Below, piece by piece: positions 9,409 to 17,596 of a DNA stretch of 34,417 nt. The translations under genes were made by a program, and so were the position numbers. The notes under the pieces are model-generated. The model was given only the letters and a program-made list of their open reading frames with translations. It was not told where the DNA came from and made no database searches. The stretch comes from Chitinispirillum alkaliphilum (GTDB lineage Bacteria; Fibrobacterota; Chitinivibrionia; Chitinivibrionales; Chitinispirillaceae), in contig LDWW01000035.1 of the NCBI GenBank assembly GCA_001045525.1, forward strand, positions 1 through 34,417, read 5' to 3'. Within the stretch, counting starts at the first letter, position 1. Each line of letters starts with the position of its first letter.

Positions 9409-9680
9409 CACTTTCTTAAGTGTCAGTGCGATCAGCAGGGCGGAGTCTTCGCAGCCCCATAAACGACGCACCGAGGAGGAACGACGAGCCCGTAGGAGAA
9501 CCGACCCGAGTCCTCGAAGGGTTGCGCCCAAGGTATTGTTCTTTTTTGTATTATTCTCAGTTTGCATTGGTGTTTTTAGGATGCGATACAAAGGGTAGTC
9601 ATCGAGCTCTAATGGGACCATTTGTGCTGGTCCGGAGAGCCTGTAAGGAATTCGTGATGTCGTTTTCGGCAGCCGCATCC
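9366..9680. repeat. GC-rich repeat-like block with hairpins, non-coding
   Basis: This block differs sharply in composition from the AT-rich sequence on its left and contains small inverted repeats: TGACACTT/AAGTGTCA at 9406-9425 and GGACCA/TGGTCC near 9613-9632. Open frames exist on both strands but have no start signals and no family likeness. It looks like a dispersed non-coding element inserted between the lipoprotein and the helicase gene. Only one copy is present in the window, so the repeat status is inferred from its look. The rest of the gap 8731-9769 holds nothing else I can name. Confidence 0.4.
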
Positions 9681-9769
9681 TATCTCATTTACACTTTTAG
9701 TTTTATGACAGTCTCAGATTTCCCATTCAGCCTGTTATCCATTTTTTCCGAAATTCGCCCCTGCACTCC

Positions 9770-11797
9770 TCAGTCCCACATCTCCTTTAACCTGCTCTGT
9801 ATGTCTGTTTTGGTACCCTCTTCAGCTTCGTCCTCGGTTGACGTTTGGGGTTCAGTACATATTTCATCCATCGAGCCCTTGACTTCAGGTGTAAAGAAAC
9901 GGCTGCACTGTGCATAGACATGTCTGTCGGACATGCCTTTGGGTCTGGTATAAAACCGAAGTGGCCAGGTTACATACAGGTTATTTTTTGCCCGGGTCAT
10001 GGCCACATATGCAAGTCTGAGCTCCTCACTTGTGTCTTCCGGTGAATCGGTGGCCATGTCGGAAGGGAGGCATCCATCTGCGGCATGAATAAGGTAAACC
10101 GTATCCCACTCACACCCTTTGGCAGAATGGATGGTTGAGAGAATCAGATAATCTTCATCTTTACTTGACTGGCCGGCAAGGTCACTTGTGGATGCAGGCG
10201 GGTCGAGGATAAGTTCGGTTAAAAAGTCAGTGCGTGATTTGTAGCCTGAAGAGAGTCCGGTGATATGTTCGATATCGTTAAAACGAATCTTGCCGTTTTC
10301 ATACCGCTCTTCGAGAAGCGGTTTGTAGAAAGAGACGATGGAGTCAAGTTGACTGCCAAGGCTCTGCTCGCCCAGGGAGAGTTCACTGAGAAGAGTTGAA
10401 AGTCTGCCCACCTCCTTAAGCACAGGGGTGCTTGCGGGAACAGTTTTAAGTGAATCGAGGGTGTAGTTGTTAAGTGTTAGATGTTCAAAAATGGCTGAGG
10501 CTGTTGCGGGTCCTACTCCGTCAAAGAGTTGAAGGACCCTGAACCAGGCCATTTCATCTTTTCTGTTTTCCAGAATTTTAACAAAAGAGAGAAAGTCCTT
10601 GATGTGAGCAGCTTCCAGAAATTTCAAACCCCCGAATTTATGGAAAGGGATATTTTTTCTCACAAGTTCCAGCTCGAGTGCTGCGGAGTGAGAGCCTGCT
10701 CTGAAAAGGACGGCTTGATTTTTCAGTGGGATTCCCTCTTCAAGGTGTCCGAGTATTTTTTCAATCACACCATTTGCTTCACACTCTTCGTCTTTATAGG
10801 TGATAAGCTGTGGCCGGTTTGAACCTTTGCGTTTTGAGAAGAGGTTTTTGGTGAACCTTTCGCTTTCCTGTGAAATGAGTAAATTGGTGGTGTTGAGGAT
10901 AGGCTCAGTTGATCTGTAGTTGTGTTCGAGTGTGACAATGGTTGTGTCGGGAAATGTTTTTGGAAAGTCAAGCATGTTGCGAACCGATGCTGCTCTGAAG
11001 CTGTAAATGCTTTGTGCATCATCCCCGACAACCATAATATTTTTATTTGCTTGTCGCATTCGCACAAGGATATCAGATTGCAGTTTGTTTGTATCCTGGT
11101 ATTCATCGACGAGTATGTGGTCAAATCTCTTTTCGATCAGCTCTGCATTTTTCTTCTCTCCAAGGAGATGATACCAGTACAGGAGCAGATCATCATAGTC
11201 CAGGGTGTTTCTTCTCTGTTTAACTGAAACATATTCTCTGAAAATCTCCTTTAGCTGAGGTTTCCATCTCTCGCACCAGGGAAAGTGAACTTTGAGAATA
11301 TGGTCAAGGTCTTCGCCGGAGTTCATTCTTCTTGAGTAGATGGCCAGAAGAGTTGATTTTCTCGGGAATCTACCCTTTTTTGCAGATTCGGTTTTTTTGT
11401 GTCTGATAACATCCATGAGGTCTTCGGCATCAGACTGGTCAAGGATTGTAAAATCGGGGCCGATCCCGGCTGCTTCGCTGTAGATTCGCAGCAGGCGGTT
11501 GGCAGCAGCATGGAATGTTCCGCCCCAGACAGAGGAGGTTGCGGAGCAATCTTTTTGCTGCAGTGCCTGAGCCGCTCTGGTGAGCATTTCCCTTGCGGCT
11601 CTGCGAGTGAATGTGAGCAGAAGAATCCTCTCGGGTTTAACTCCGGAGTTTATGAGATGAGCCACTCTGTAGGCGAGGGTTTTGGTTTTTCCGCTGCCTG
11701 CTCCGGCAACAACAAGCAGCGGCCCTTCACCAAAGGAAACCGCTTCCAGTTGTCTGCTGTTTAATTCCTTACTCCATTTTTCAATCTCTTTAATCAT
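9770..11797 (-). CDS. UvrD/Rep/PcrA-type superfamily 1 DNA helicase
   Basis: This 675-residue ATP-dependent 3'-5' DNA helicase of the UvrD/Rep family would act in repair or in restarting replication. All the SF1 motifs are readable in order: Q-motif NSRQLEAV (Gln16), Walker A AGAGSGKT (31-38), motif Ia LTFTRRAA (61-68), motif II DEYQD (231-235), motif III GDDAQSIYSFR (258-268), motif IV EHNYRS (291-296), motif V STIHSAKGCEWD (554-565) and motif VI AYVAMTRAK (596-604). The C-terminus is acidic and variable. The protein is slightly shorter than E. coli UvrD, and I cannot tell UvrD, PcrA and Rep apart from sequence alone. The start is 28 bases after the rnk-like stop on the same strand, which suggests co-transcription. 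The RBS is weak. Confidence 0.95.
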   Translation of the reverse strand: MIKEIEKWSKELNSRQLEAVSFGEGPLLVVAGAGSGKTKTLAYRVAHLINSGVKPERILLLTFTRRAAREMLTRAAQALQQKDCSATSSVWGGTFHAAANRLLRIYSEAAGIGPDFTILDQSDAEDLMDVIRHKKTESAKKGRFPRKSTLLAIYSRRMNSGEDLDHILKVHFPWCERWKPQLKEIFREYVSVKQRRNTLDYDDLLLYWYHLLGEKKNAELIEKRFDHILVDEYQDTNKLQSDILVRMRQANKNIMVVGDDAQSIYSFRAASVRNMLDFPKTFPDTTIVTLEHNYRSTEPILNTTNLLISQESERFTKNLFSKRKGSNRPQLITYKDEECEANGVIEKILGHLEEGIPLKNQAVLFRAGSHSAALELELVRKNIPFHKFGGLKFLEAAHIKDFLSFVKILENRKDEMAWFRVLQLFDGVGPATASAIFEHLTLNNYTLDSLKTVPASTPVLKEVGRLSTLLSELSLGEQSLGSQLDSIVSFYKPLLEERYENGKIRFNDIEHITGLSSGYKSRTDFLTELILDPPASTSDLAGQSSKDEDYLILSTIHSAKGCEWDTVYLIHAADGCLPSDMATDSPEDTSEELRLAYVAMTRAKNNLYVTWPLRFYTRPKGMSDRHVYAQCSRFFTPEVKGSMDEICTEPQTSTEDEAEEGTKTDIQSRLKEMWD

Positions 11798-11825
11798 AAA
11801 ACTAAAATCTTAATGGCCTTCTGAA

Positions 11826-12239
11826 TTAGAGTTCGTAATTACCCTCAGATTCCGGTTGATACAGAATCTCCTCCACGATCAGTTCGATCTTTCCTTTGGG
11901 AACATCCCACTCGATTGTATCTCCTACCTTATAGCCAATCAGGGCGGTTCCAATAGGGGCCAGAACCGAAATCCTGTCTTCGCTTACATCTGCATTGGCA
12001 GGGAATACAAGTTGGATTACCATTTCATCGCCGGTGTCGAGCTCCCTGAGCTTGACTTTGGAGTTCATGGTAATCACATCAGGGGGGATCTCCTGCGGTT
12101 TAACCACTTTAGCCCTGTCCAGTTCAGATTTGAGTTTTTTCATATACTCTTTCTCTGAACCTGTGACACCTTCCCGGGTAATAAGGCCGGAAAGTCTTTT
12201 CATGTCCAACTCTGTGATATAGATATTCCGTATTTTCAC
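11826..12239 (-). CDS. rnk: Rnk-like nucleoside diphosphate kinase regulator / GreA-related factor
   Basis: This protein of about 137 residues is similar over its length to Rnk, a small RNA-polymerase-binding protein related to GreA/GreB. The N-terminal part is a short helical segment (SEKEYMKKLKSELDRAK). The C-terminal part is the FKBP-like GreA/B C domain, with the Rnk signatures DVITMNSKVKLRELDTGDE, LAPIGTALIGYKVGDTIEWD and EEILYQPESEG. The long Gre coiled coil that reaches the polymerase active site is missing, as in Rnk. I chose the GTG at 12239, nine bases after GGAG (12249-12252); another in-frame GTG at 12245 sits only three bases from it. The length then equals that of Rnk. It is the first gene of a likely two-gene operon with the helicase. 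Confidence 0.88.
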   Translation of the reverse strand: MKIRNIYITELDMKRLSGLITREGVTGSEKEYMKKLKSELDRAKVVKPQEIPPDVITMNSKVKLRELDTGDEMVIQLVFPANADVSEDRISVLAPIGTALIGYKVGDTIEWDVPKGKIELIVEEILYQPESEGNYEL

Positions 12240-12499
12240 CTCCACCAGCTCCTTTCTGAGTCTGTAGAAAAAATAGAGATGTTCATATCATAGTATTGCG
12301 ATCAGGACAAAGATATATTATTTCACCTGCCCGGTAAATGAGATCTGTTATTGGGGAAAAGATGAGTTCAAAGGAACTGATGTGGGGTGGTTTTCCACAA
12401 AGGGGCGGCCTCTTAATTGCTTCCTGTTTATTTGTGTTAAGATCAGGGGTTTAAATGACCTGTTAAAATGCGCAGAAAAAAGGTTAAAACGCGGCGGCT

Positions 12500-13558
12500 A
12501 TGTATGAGAGCGGAAGATGGTTTTGGGCTGATTTGTTGAAAATCCTCGCTGTTTTTGGAGTCGTACTGATTCATAGCTCCGCACCGTTTCTGGTGCAGTA
12601 TAAACAAGCCGGGGAATTAATATGGTGGAGCGGAAATCTCTACAATTCGGCTTCGAGATGGTGTATTCCAGTCTTCATAATGCTAAGCGGGGCATTTCTG
12701 CTCAGAAAAACGCAAAAAGATTCAGTCCATACTTTTTTCAAAAGACGGGTGCAGAGAATTGCAATCCCGTTTCTTATCTGGAGCGTGATCTATTACCTGT
12801 GGAGGGTATACGCCAACAACGAACCGCTCCCCCTTTCCTCTTTTTTTACTCTCTTCCTGCAGGAACCTGTATACTATCACCTGTGGTTTTTTTATGTCCT
12901 TATTGTTCTCTATATCTTTGCACCGGTAATCGGTTCCTATTTGAAAGGGGCGCAGAGGCAAAATGTAGCCTATTTTCTGATCGTGTGGTTTCTGTTTGCT
13001 TCGGTTCTCCCTGTAATAGAAGAGTATTTCGGATTCCAAAGTTATTTCTCTTTGGGCAATATCGCATCCGCCTTTTATTACGTGGGGTACTTTGTTCTTG
13101 GATATCTGCTGAAGGATATGCAGCTGAACCGAAAACTGATAGTTTATATGTCCCTGGTTTTTTTTGTTTCATTTATGTTTACAGCTTATGGAACTTTTTT
13201 TCTAACAGTGGTTGAGAATGGCGGAGAGTTTGACGGGCTCTTATATGAATATTTCAGCTTCAATGTCTCAGCCATGGCGGTCGCTCTGTTTTTAATGGTA
13301 AACAGGTTAAAAGCTCCCAAACATAAGCTGGGCTTAAGGGTTGTATCAGAAACTGCGGTATGTGTGCCGGGTATTTTTCTTGTTCATGCTATGTTTATAG
13401 CGCTGTTTATCAGAGGAATGCTGGGGTTTACTCTCGATCAGAACACCATCCATCCGCTCCTTGGGATACCGCTTTTCGCCCTGAGTGTTTTCCTCTCTTC
13501 TCTGGTGATTGTGTATATCATAAGAAAAATTCCGGTAATTAAATATTCCGTGCCCTGA
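12500..13558 (+). CDS. Integral membrane acyltransferase (acyltransferase 3 family)
   Basis: This 352-residue polytopic membrane protein of the acyltransferase 3 (OafA/WecH-like) family transfers acetyl or other acyl groups to cell-surface carbohydrates or lipids. About ten hydrophobic segments are visible. The family landmark at the N-terminus is FADLLK-like WADLLKILAVFGVVLIHSS, with the conserved His at residue 25, and HLWFFYVLIVLYIFAPV lies in the middle. There is no C-terminal SGNH domain. The start is ATG 12500, with only a weak upstream purine stretch. The next gene begins 57 bases after the stop on the same strand, so the two probably form an operon. The acceptor molecule cannot be deduced. 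Confidence 0.88.
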   Translation: MYESGRWFWADLLKILAVFGVVLIHSSAPFLVQYKQAGELIWWSGNLYNSASRWCIPVFIMLSGAFLLRKTQKDSVHTFFKRRVQRIAIPFLIWSVIYYLWRVYANNEPLPLSSFFTLFLQEPVYYHLWFFYVLIVLYIFAPVIGSYLKGAQRQNVAYFLIVWFLFASVLPVIEEYFGFQSYFSLGNIASAFYYVGYFVLGYLLKDMQLNRKLIVYMSLVFFVSFMFTAYGTFFLTVVENGGEFDGLLYEYFSFNVSAMAVALFLMVNRLKAPKHKLGLRVVSETAVCVPGIFLVHAMFIALFIRGMLGFTLDQNTIHPLLGIPLFALSVFLSSLVIVYIIRKIPVIKYSVP

Positions 13559-13615
13559 AAAAAAAAGTGAAGCTTAGGCGTTTAGTTAAATAAATAGATT
13601 AACCGGAGATCAGAA

Positions 13616-14731
13616 ATGAGTTACAAAAATTTAAAAACTCTCCTTGTGCAGCGTTCTCTGCTCCCGCCGGTTTTCCTGGATTATGTCATCCCTGTGCTTT
13701 TTTCCCTGATATTGTTGTTTCTTATCTCTTTGCCCCAGGGAAACAGAAAAGAACTCTATATCATTGAGCAGGATGAGTATCAATCGTTTCTGCGCGTTGC
13801 CCACTCTTCATTGATGGAACTCTCTAAAGAGGAGGCATGGGAAACTGTGGTGCCCCGGGTTGAAACTGTATGGATCCCTTCGAGTGCGGATGGAAGCGAT
13901 CAGCCTGCGCTTTTCTATAACTCAGGGTCCGATGCAAAAAAGCCTCTTCTTGTTGCCCTGCATAGTTGGAGTGCTGATTATAAACAGCATTACAGTATTC
14001 CGTATGGAATTTGGGCTGTGAAAAACGACTGGGTATTTATTCACCCCGACTACAGGGGGCCATATACCAACCCTCAGGCAACAGCTTCTGAACTTGCTGT
14101 TCAGGATATCCTGGATGCAGTTGAGTATGCAAAAAGCAATGCCCGTATAGACAGATCAAGAGTGTATTTAACAGGGTTTTCCGGGGGCGGGATGACTACG
14201 CTGATCATGGTGGGCCGGTACCCTTCGCTATGGACCGCCGCGGCTGCATGGGTACCGGTGTATGATCTTGTCCAGTGGTACGAAACAATCCAAGGCGCAG
14301 CGCACGATTATGCAGCCCATATAGAAAACTCCTGTGGAGGTTCGCCCCTTGAGAGCAGCGAGGCTTATCAGGAGTGCAAAAATAGAAGTGCAAGTACCTA
14401 TCTGAGCAACGCTGTGGGAAAAGATGTTCAGGTTTATATCGCCACCGGTGTTGGTGATCTGTTTGTCCCCCCGGGGCATGGAGTTCAGGCTTTTAATGAT
14501 CTGGCGGGAGAACCTGAACGGATCAGTCCTGAAGATATCTCGTATATCGATACTAATTACAGGCTGCCGGAACATCTTCTGGGAGAGTATTCCGATGAAC
14601 TGTTTAAAATGGCGGGTTACGATCTTATATTCAGCAGGAAATCACAGAATGTCAAATTGCAGATATACGACGGGGGGCATGATATTGTGTATAATGCAGG
14701 GCTTTTCTGGCTTGGAGGACAAAAAAGATGA
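13616..14731 (+). CDS. Membrane-anchored alpha/beta hydrolase (prolyl oligopeptidase-like)
   Basis: This 371-residue alpha/beta hydrolase has an N-terminal membrane anchor (about residues 19-40), so its catalytic domain is probably periplasmic. The nucleophile elbow GFSGGG holds Ser189. Likely triad partners are Asp281 in GVGDLFVPPGHG and His355 in GGHDIV. The pattern matches dienelactone hydrolase / S9-type esterase-peptidases. GGAG at 13605-13608 sits seven bases before the ATG. Its position directly after a membrane acyltransferase suggests a role in adding and removing acyl groups from an envelope polymer, but the substrate is unknown. The stop codon overlaps the start of a strong hairpin. 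Confidence 0.85.
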   Translation: MSYKNLKTLLVQRSLLPPVFLDYVIPVLFSLILLFLISLPQGNRKELYIIEQDEYQSFLRVAHSSLMELSKEEAWETVVPRVETVWIPSSADGSDQPALFYNSGSDAKKPLLVALHSWSADYKQHYSIPYGIWAVKNDWVFIHPDYRGPYTNPQATASELAVQDILDAVEYAKSNARIDRSRVYLTGFSGGGMTTLIMVGRYPSLWTAAAAWVPVYDLVQWYETIQGAAHDYAAHIENSCGGSPLESSEAYQECKNRSASTYLSNAVGKDVQVYIATGVGDLFVPPGHGVQAFNDLAGEPERISPEDISYIDTNYRLPEHLLGEYSDELFKMAGYDLIFSRKSQNVKLQIYDGGHDIVYNAGLFWLGGQKR

Positions 14732-14775
14732 TTCAAAGCTGCCGGCTGTGCCACCACAGCCAGCAACTTTGAATC
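14730..14775 (-). terminator. Long hairpin terminator between convergent genes
   Basis: A 21-base arm at 14730-14750 pairs with 14755-14775, with two G-T wobbles and a four-base loop. Read on the minus strand, the hairpin is followed two bases later by a T-run (TCTTTTTT), making a good intrinsic terminator for the beta-helix gene whose stop is at 14801. On the plus strand there is no T-run, though the hairpin begins at the hydrolase stop codon and may also protect that transcript. Confidence 0.85.
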
Positions 14776-14800
14776 CGGGTGCCTGGCAGACGGTTATCGT

Positions 14801-16084
14801 TTAGTTACTGATATTTGTCGCCTTTAGCAATCTTTCCCACATGTTGTCGAAACTGAACGAGCCTGACCTGCCATTATCATCTTCCTGCACCATGGGGTGG
14901 GTTCTTTGCGGGGTGCGGGATGCGTTTACGCTACTTTTGGCACGTGCAGCGGATGCCGATGCTGCCCGTGAGCTTCGAAGGGCCTGGGGGTTGTCGGTTT
15001 GTGCCAATGGGTGTGGATAGGTATAAGGTGTATAGTTTCTGTTTGGTCTGAGGAAGTAATCCCTGTTTTCCTGGATATGTTCTCTTGAGAGTCCTCTGTC
15101 ACGGACAAAGGGTACGGCTGTTTCCTGGCCGTTCACTGTGTTGTTCCAGATGTGGAGGTCATGGATCTGGTCAATGCCCGGATAGCTTGAGGAGAGGTAT
15201 CTTCCGTTTGGTCCTCTCATGAAAGATCTGTAGTTTTCAAGCATTATGGGTTGTGTGAAACTGCCTTCAAATTCGTTGTCAAAAATCACACCTGTCCCAC
15301 CCCTTATAAACATCCCCATGAAGCTGTGTCCTGATTTGATTGTATTGCCATAGATCTCGTAGCTTCTGGTTCCTCTTCCGTACTCGTAGTTTCCGTGGGC
15401 ATCGATGGGGTTGGTGTTTTGGTTTCCGTTGTCGATTGTGTTGTAACGGAAAACGTAACGTGCTCCGCGGTTGGCTGCGATTGAGTGGATGTTTCTTGCT
15501 CTGTGGTGACTGAAATAGTTATCCTCCACGTACACCGCATCATCACTTCCGAGTGAAAGCGGACGGTCCCATGATGCATCGTTGTCACCGTAGATCACAA
15601 CATCGGTCATACCGTTTTCAAGAAATCTGTTGTTATCGATAACACCTCGTACGAAGCCGTGGGTTTGAACACCGCGTCTGCGGAAATTGGTGAATGTGCT
15701 GTTGTCAACTCTGAAGGTGAGATCGTTGCTTCTGAGCTGTACGCCTCCGCCTGCACCGTTTCCGTCAAGGACCAGGTTTGTGAGCCGGAAGAACCCTTCG
15801 GTGACCACATTGAAGATCCAGTTAAGGGAAGAGTTTCCTCTGAGGGTGGTTCCGTTGTCACCGGAGCCGGATATGGTGAGGTTTTTATTGACTCTGATAG
15901 AGGGGCCGTTGATATTGAAATTGCCTTCGGGGATAATGACTGTGCCGTTTTCAGGGGCAGCATCGATTGCAGCCTGGATGTCAGCTCTGCTTCCGCTTGC
16001 TGCACGAACTTCATCTGCTTGTGTTGTGCTAAGGGTTAAAAGGATAGTTGTAAGAATAAAAGATGCGTAGAGTTTGATTTTCAT
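14801..16084 (-). CDS. Secreted right-handed parallel beta-helix protein (pectate lyase-like fold)
   Basis: This 427-residue secreted protein has a signal peptide of about 23 residues (cleavage probably after TQA). It starts with the typical entry motif of pectin lyase-like folds, ADIQAAIDAAPENGTVIIPEGNF, and repeats N/D-rich turns over residues 30-355: NLTISGSGDNGTTLRG, NLVLDGNG, DNSTFTNF, DNNRFLENG, EDNYFSHH, FRYNTIDNG, YGNTIKSG and FDNEFEG. These are the rungs of a parallel beta-helix. The C-terminal tail (about 365-410) is low-complexity and rich in Ser, Ala and Arg. A polysaccharide lyase or binding role is plausible next to carbohydrate genes, but I see no motif that fixes a substrate. 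It is divergent from the efflux operon, with a 189-base gap. Confidence 0.85.
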   Translation of the reverse strand: MKIKLYASFILTTILLTLSTTQADEVRAASGSRADIQAAIDAAPENGTVIIPEGNFNINGPSIRVNKNLTISGSGDNGTTLRGNSSLNWIFNVVTEGFFRLTNLVLDGNGAGGGVQLRSNDLTFRVDNSTFTNFRRRGVQTHGFVRGVIDNNRFLENGMTDVVIYGDNDASWDRPLSLGSDDAVYVEDNYFSHHRARNIHSIAANRGARYVFRYNTIDNGNQNTNPIDAHGNYEYGRGTRSYEIYGNTIKSGHSFMGMFIRGGTGVIFDNEFEGSFTQPIMLENYRSFMRGPNGRYLSSSYPGIDQIHDLHIWNNTVNGQETAVPFVRDRGLSREHIQENRDYFLRPNRNYTPYTYPHPLAQTDNPQALRSSRAASASAARAKSSVNASRTPQRTHPMVQEDDNGRSGSFSFDNMWERLLKATNISN

Positions 16085-16273
16085 CTGGTCTACCTTATCT
16101 GTTTAGTGATAGGAAAGATGTGCATAGGAACATCTGTTTTGATTTTGGGGGGATTTCGAATTTGAATTGAAAATTATTTTTACAAAAACTTTCCCTCTGC
16201 TCTCATTGGCACTGTCATTGCACCTGTTTATCAGGAGAAATTGCCACTTTTAGAGCTAAGAGGCTAAAGATAG

Positions 16274-17596
16274 ATGAAGAGAATTAGGAGTTTTTATCTT
16301 TTAATTTTTTTCTCCTTTTTACAGTATATACCGGGGGAAGAAATTTCAAACGGTCTGTTAACAGCAGAGCAAAGTGTAGATATAGCCCTGCGCAACAGCC
16401 CCTTTTCAAGGCGAATCGAGCAGCAGTACAGGCTCACCCGCAGTGGCAGGTATGATCTTATCAGCCCTGTTCTGCCTCAGTTAAGTTTCTCTTCAGGATT
16501 TTCCCGTTTTGGTGCAGAAACAGACATTCTCATTGATCCGGTTCCCGATCTTCCAGCCTCTGCGCAGGTGTTCACAGTCGATGAGTACCGTACACTGTTT
16601 TCTCTTTTTGGCAATCTGTTTGATCTGTCTTCCTTTGTTCTCCTTGGGCAGTTAAATACGGTAGATGAGATAGCGGATAACAGTTTAAGGGATTCAAGGG
16701 CGGAGCTGGCGTTAAATGTCAAAGAGTCCTTTTTAACGCTTGTTACCCTTCATAATGAGGTTCACGTTGCTCAGGCTTCGCTTGCCCAAAGTGAAGAGCA
16801 GCTTGAAATTGCCCGGGAGCTTCTGCGTCTGGGGGTGATAGCAAGAGCCGAACTTCTGCGGCTTGAGACAAATTTCATTGAGCAGAGGGTCAATCTGATT
16901 CAGGCTTCGCGCGTGCTTGAAAACAGCTTAAGAGGTTTTGCGGATCTTATCGGTGTCGATCCTCCGGTTCAAATCGATACGGTGTTGCCATTTCCCGATA
17001 CAGAAGGGCCATTGCCGTCCCTCGATTCTTTAAGGGTGCTGGTCCTGGAGCGCAATCCCGGTCACAGAGTCTCAATCTTAACGGAAGAAAATCAGCGTGC
17101 AGCAGAGAGAGCTGTGCGTTTCAGGAGAGTGCCGACTTTAAGCGGTTCTTTCTCCTATGGATATACTGCACCGGAAATGTTTACAAGCTTAAGCCAGTGG
17201 CGCGAAAATGATTTCTGGAGCATAGGGTTTGATGTAAATGTGATGCTTTTCGAAGGGTTGTCCTGGAGGGGGCAGCGAATAGAGGCTGCCGCGCAATCCC
17301 AGATAGCACAAACCGAGGTCGAAATCTCCGTAAATGAGGTGATTCAGCAACTCGATGCTGCCTATGCCGATCTGCATGCCTCAAGAGAGGCGCTGACCCT
17401 TGTTCCCGACCTTTTGGAAGCTGCACAGGAGGAATTTAGGCTGATACGAGAGCAATTCAGGCTTGGCGCTGCATCTGCGCTCGATCTTCTGCAGGCTCAG
17501 CTCACCTTAAATCAGGCTCAGCTGCAATCTGTGAGCATTATTACAAATCACTACAGAACCGAAGCGGTGATTTTACGACTCGTTGGGGAATGGTAA
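16274..17596 (+). CDS. TolC-family outer membrane efflux protein
   Basis: This 440-residue outer-membrane channel component has a signal peptide (about 1-21). Two TolC-type repeats follow, each with long amphipathic helices (for example the Gln/Glu/Ala-rich segment around EVHVAQASLAQSEEQLEIARELLRLG). The second repeat contains the family-typical VPDLLEAAQEEFRLIREQFRLGAAS followed by LDLLQAQLTLNQAQ. It is the first gene of a four-gene operon. Its TAA stop overlaps the ATG of the adaptor gene (17590-17596), which strongly suggests coupled translation and a shared complex. Confidence 0.93.
   Translation: MKRIRSFYLLIFFSFLQYIPGEEISNGLLTAEQSVDIALRNSPFSRRIEQQYRLTRSGRYDLISPVLPQLSFSSGFSRFGAETDILIDPVPDLPASAQVFTVDEYRTLFSLFGNLFDLSSFVLLGQLNTVDEIADNSLRDSRAELALNVKESFLTLVTLHNEVHVAQASLAQSEEQLEIARELLRLGVIARAELLRLETNFIEQRVNLIQASRVLENSLRGFADLIGVDPPVQIDTVLPFPDTEGPLPSLDSLRVLVLERNPGHRVSILTEENQRAAERAVRFRRVPTLSGSFSYGYTAPEMFTSLSQWRENDFWSIGFDVNVMLFEGLSWRGQRIEAAAQSQIAQTEVEISVNEVIQQLDAAYADLHASREALTLVPDLLEAAQEEFRLIREQFRLGAASALDLLQAQLTLNQAQLQSVSIITNHYRTEAVILRLVGEW

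Noticed and set aside
9343-9917. Overlapping open frames of 78-165 residues in the GC-rich block
   Set aside because: No start signals or family resemblance; one runs antisense into the helicase gene.
12622-13215. 197-residue plus-strand frame inside the acyltransferase gene
   Set aside because: A shadow in another frame of a clear membrane protein gene.
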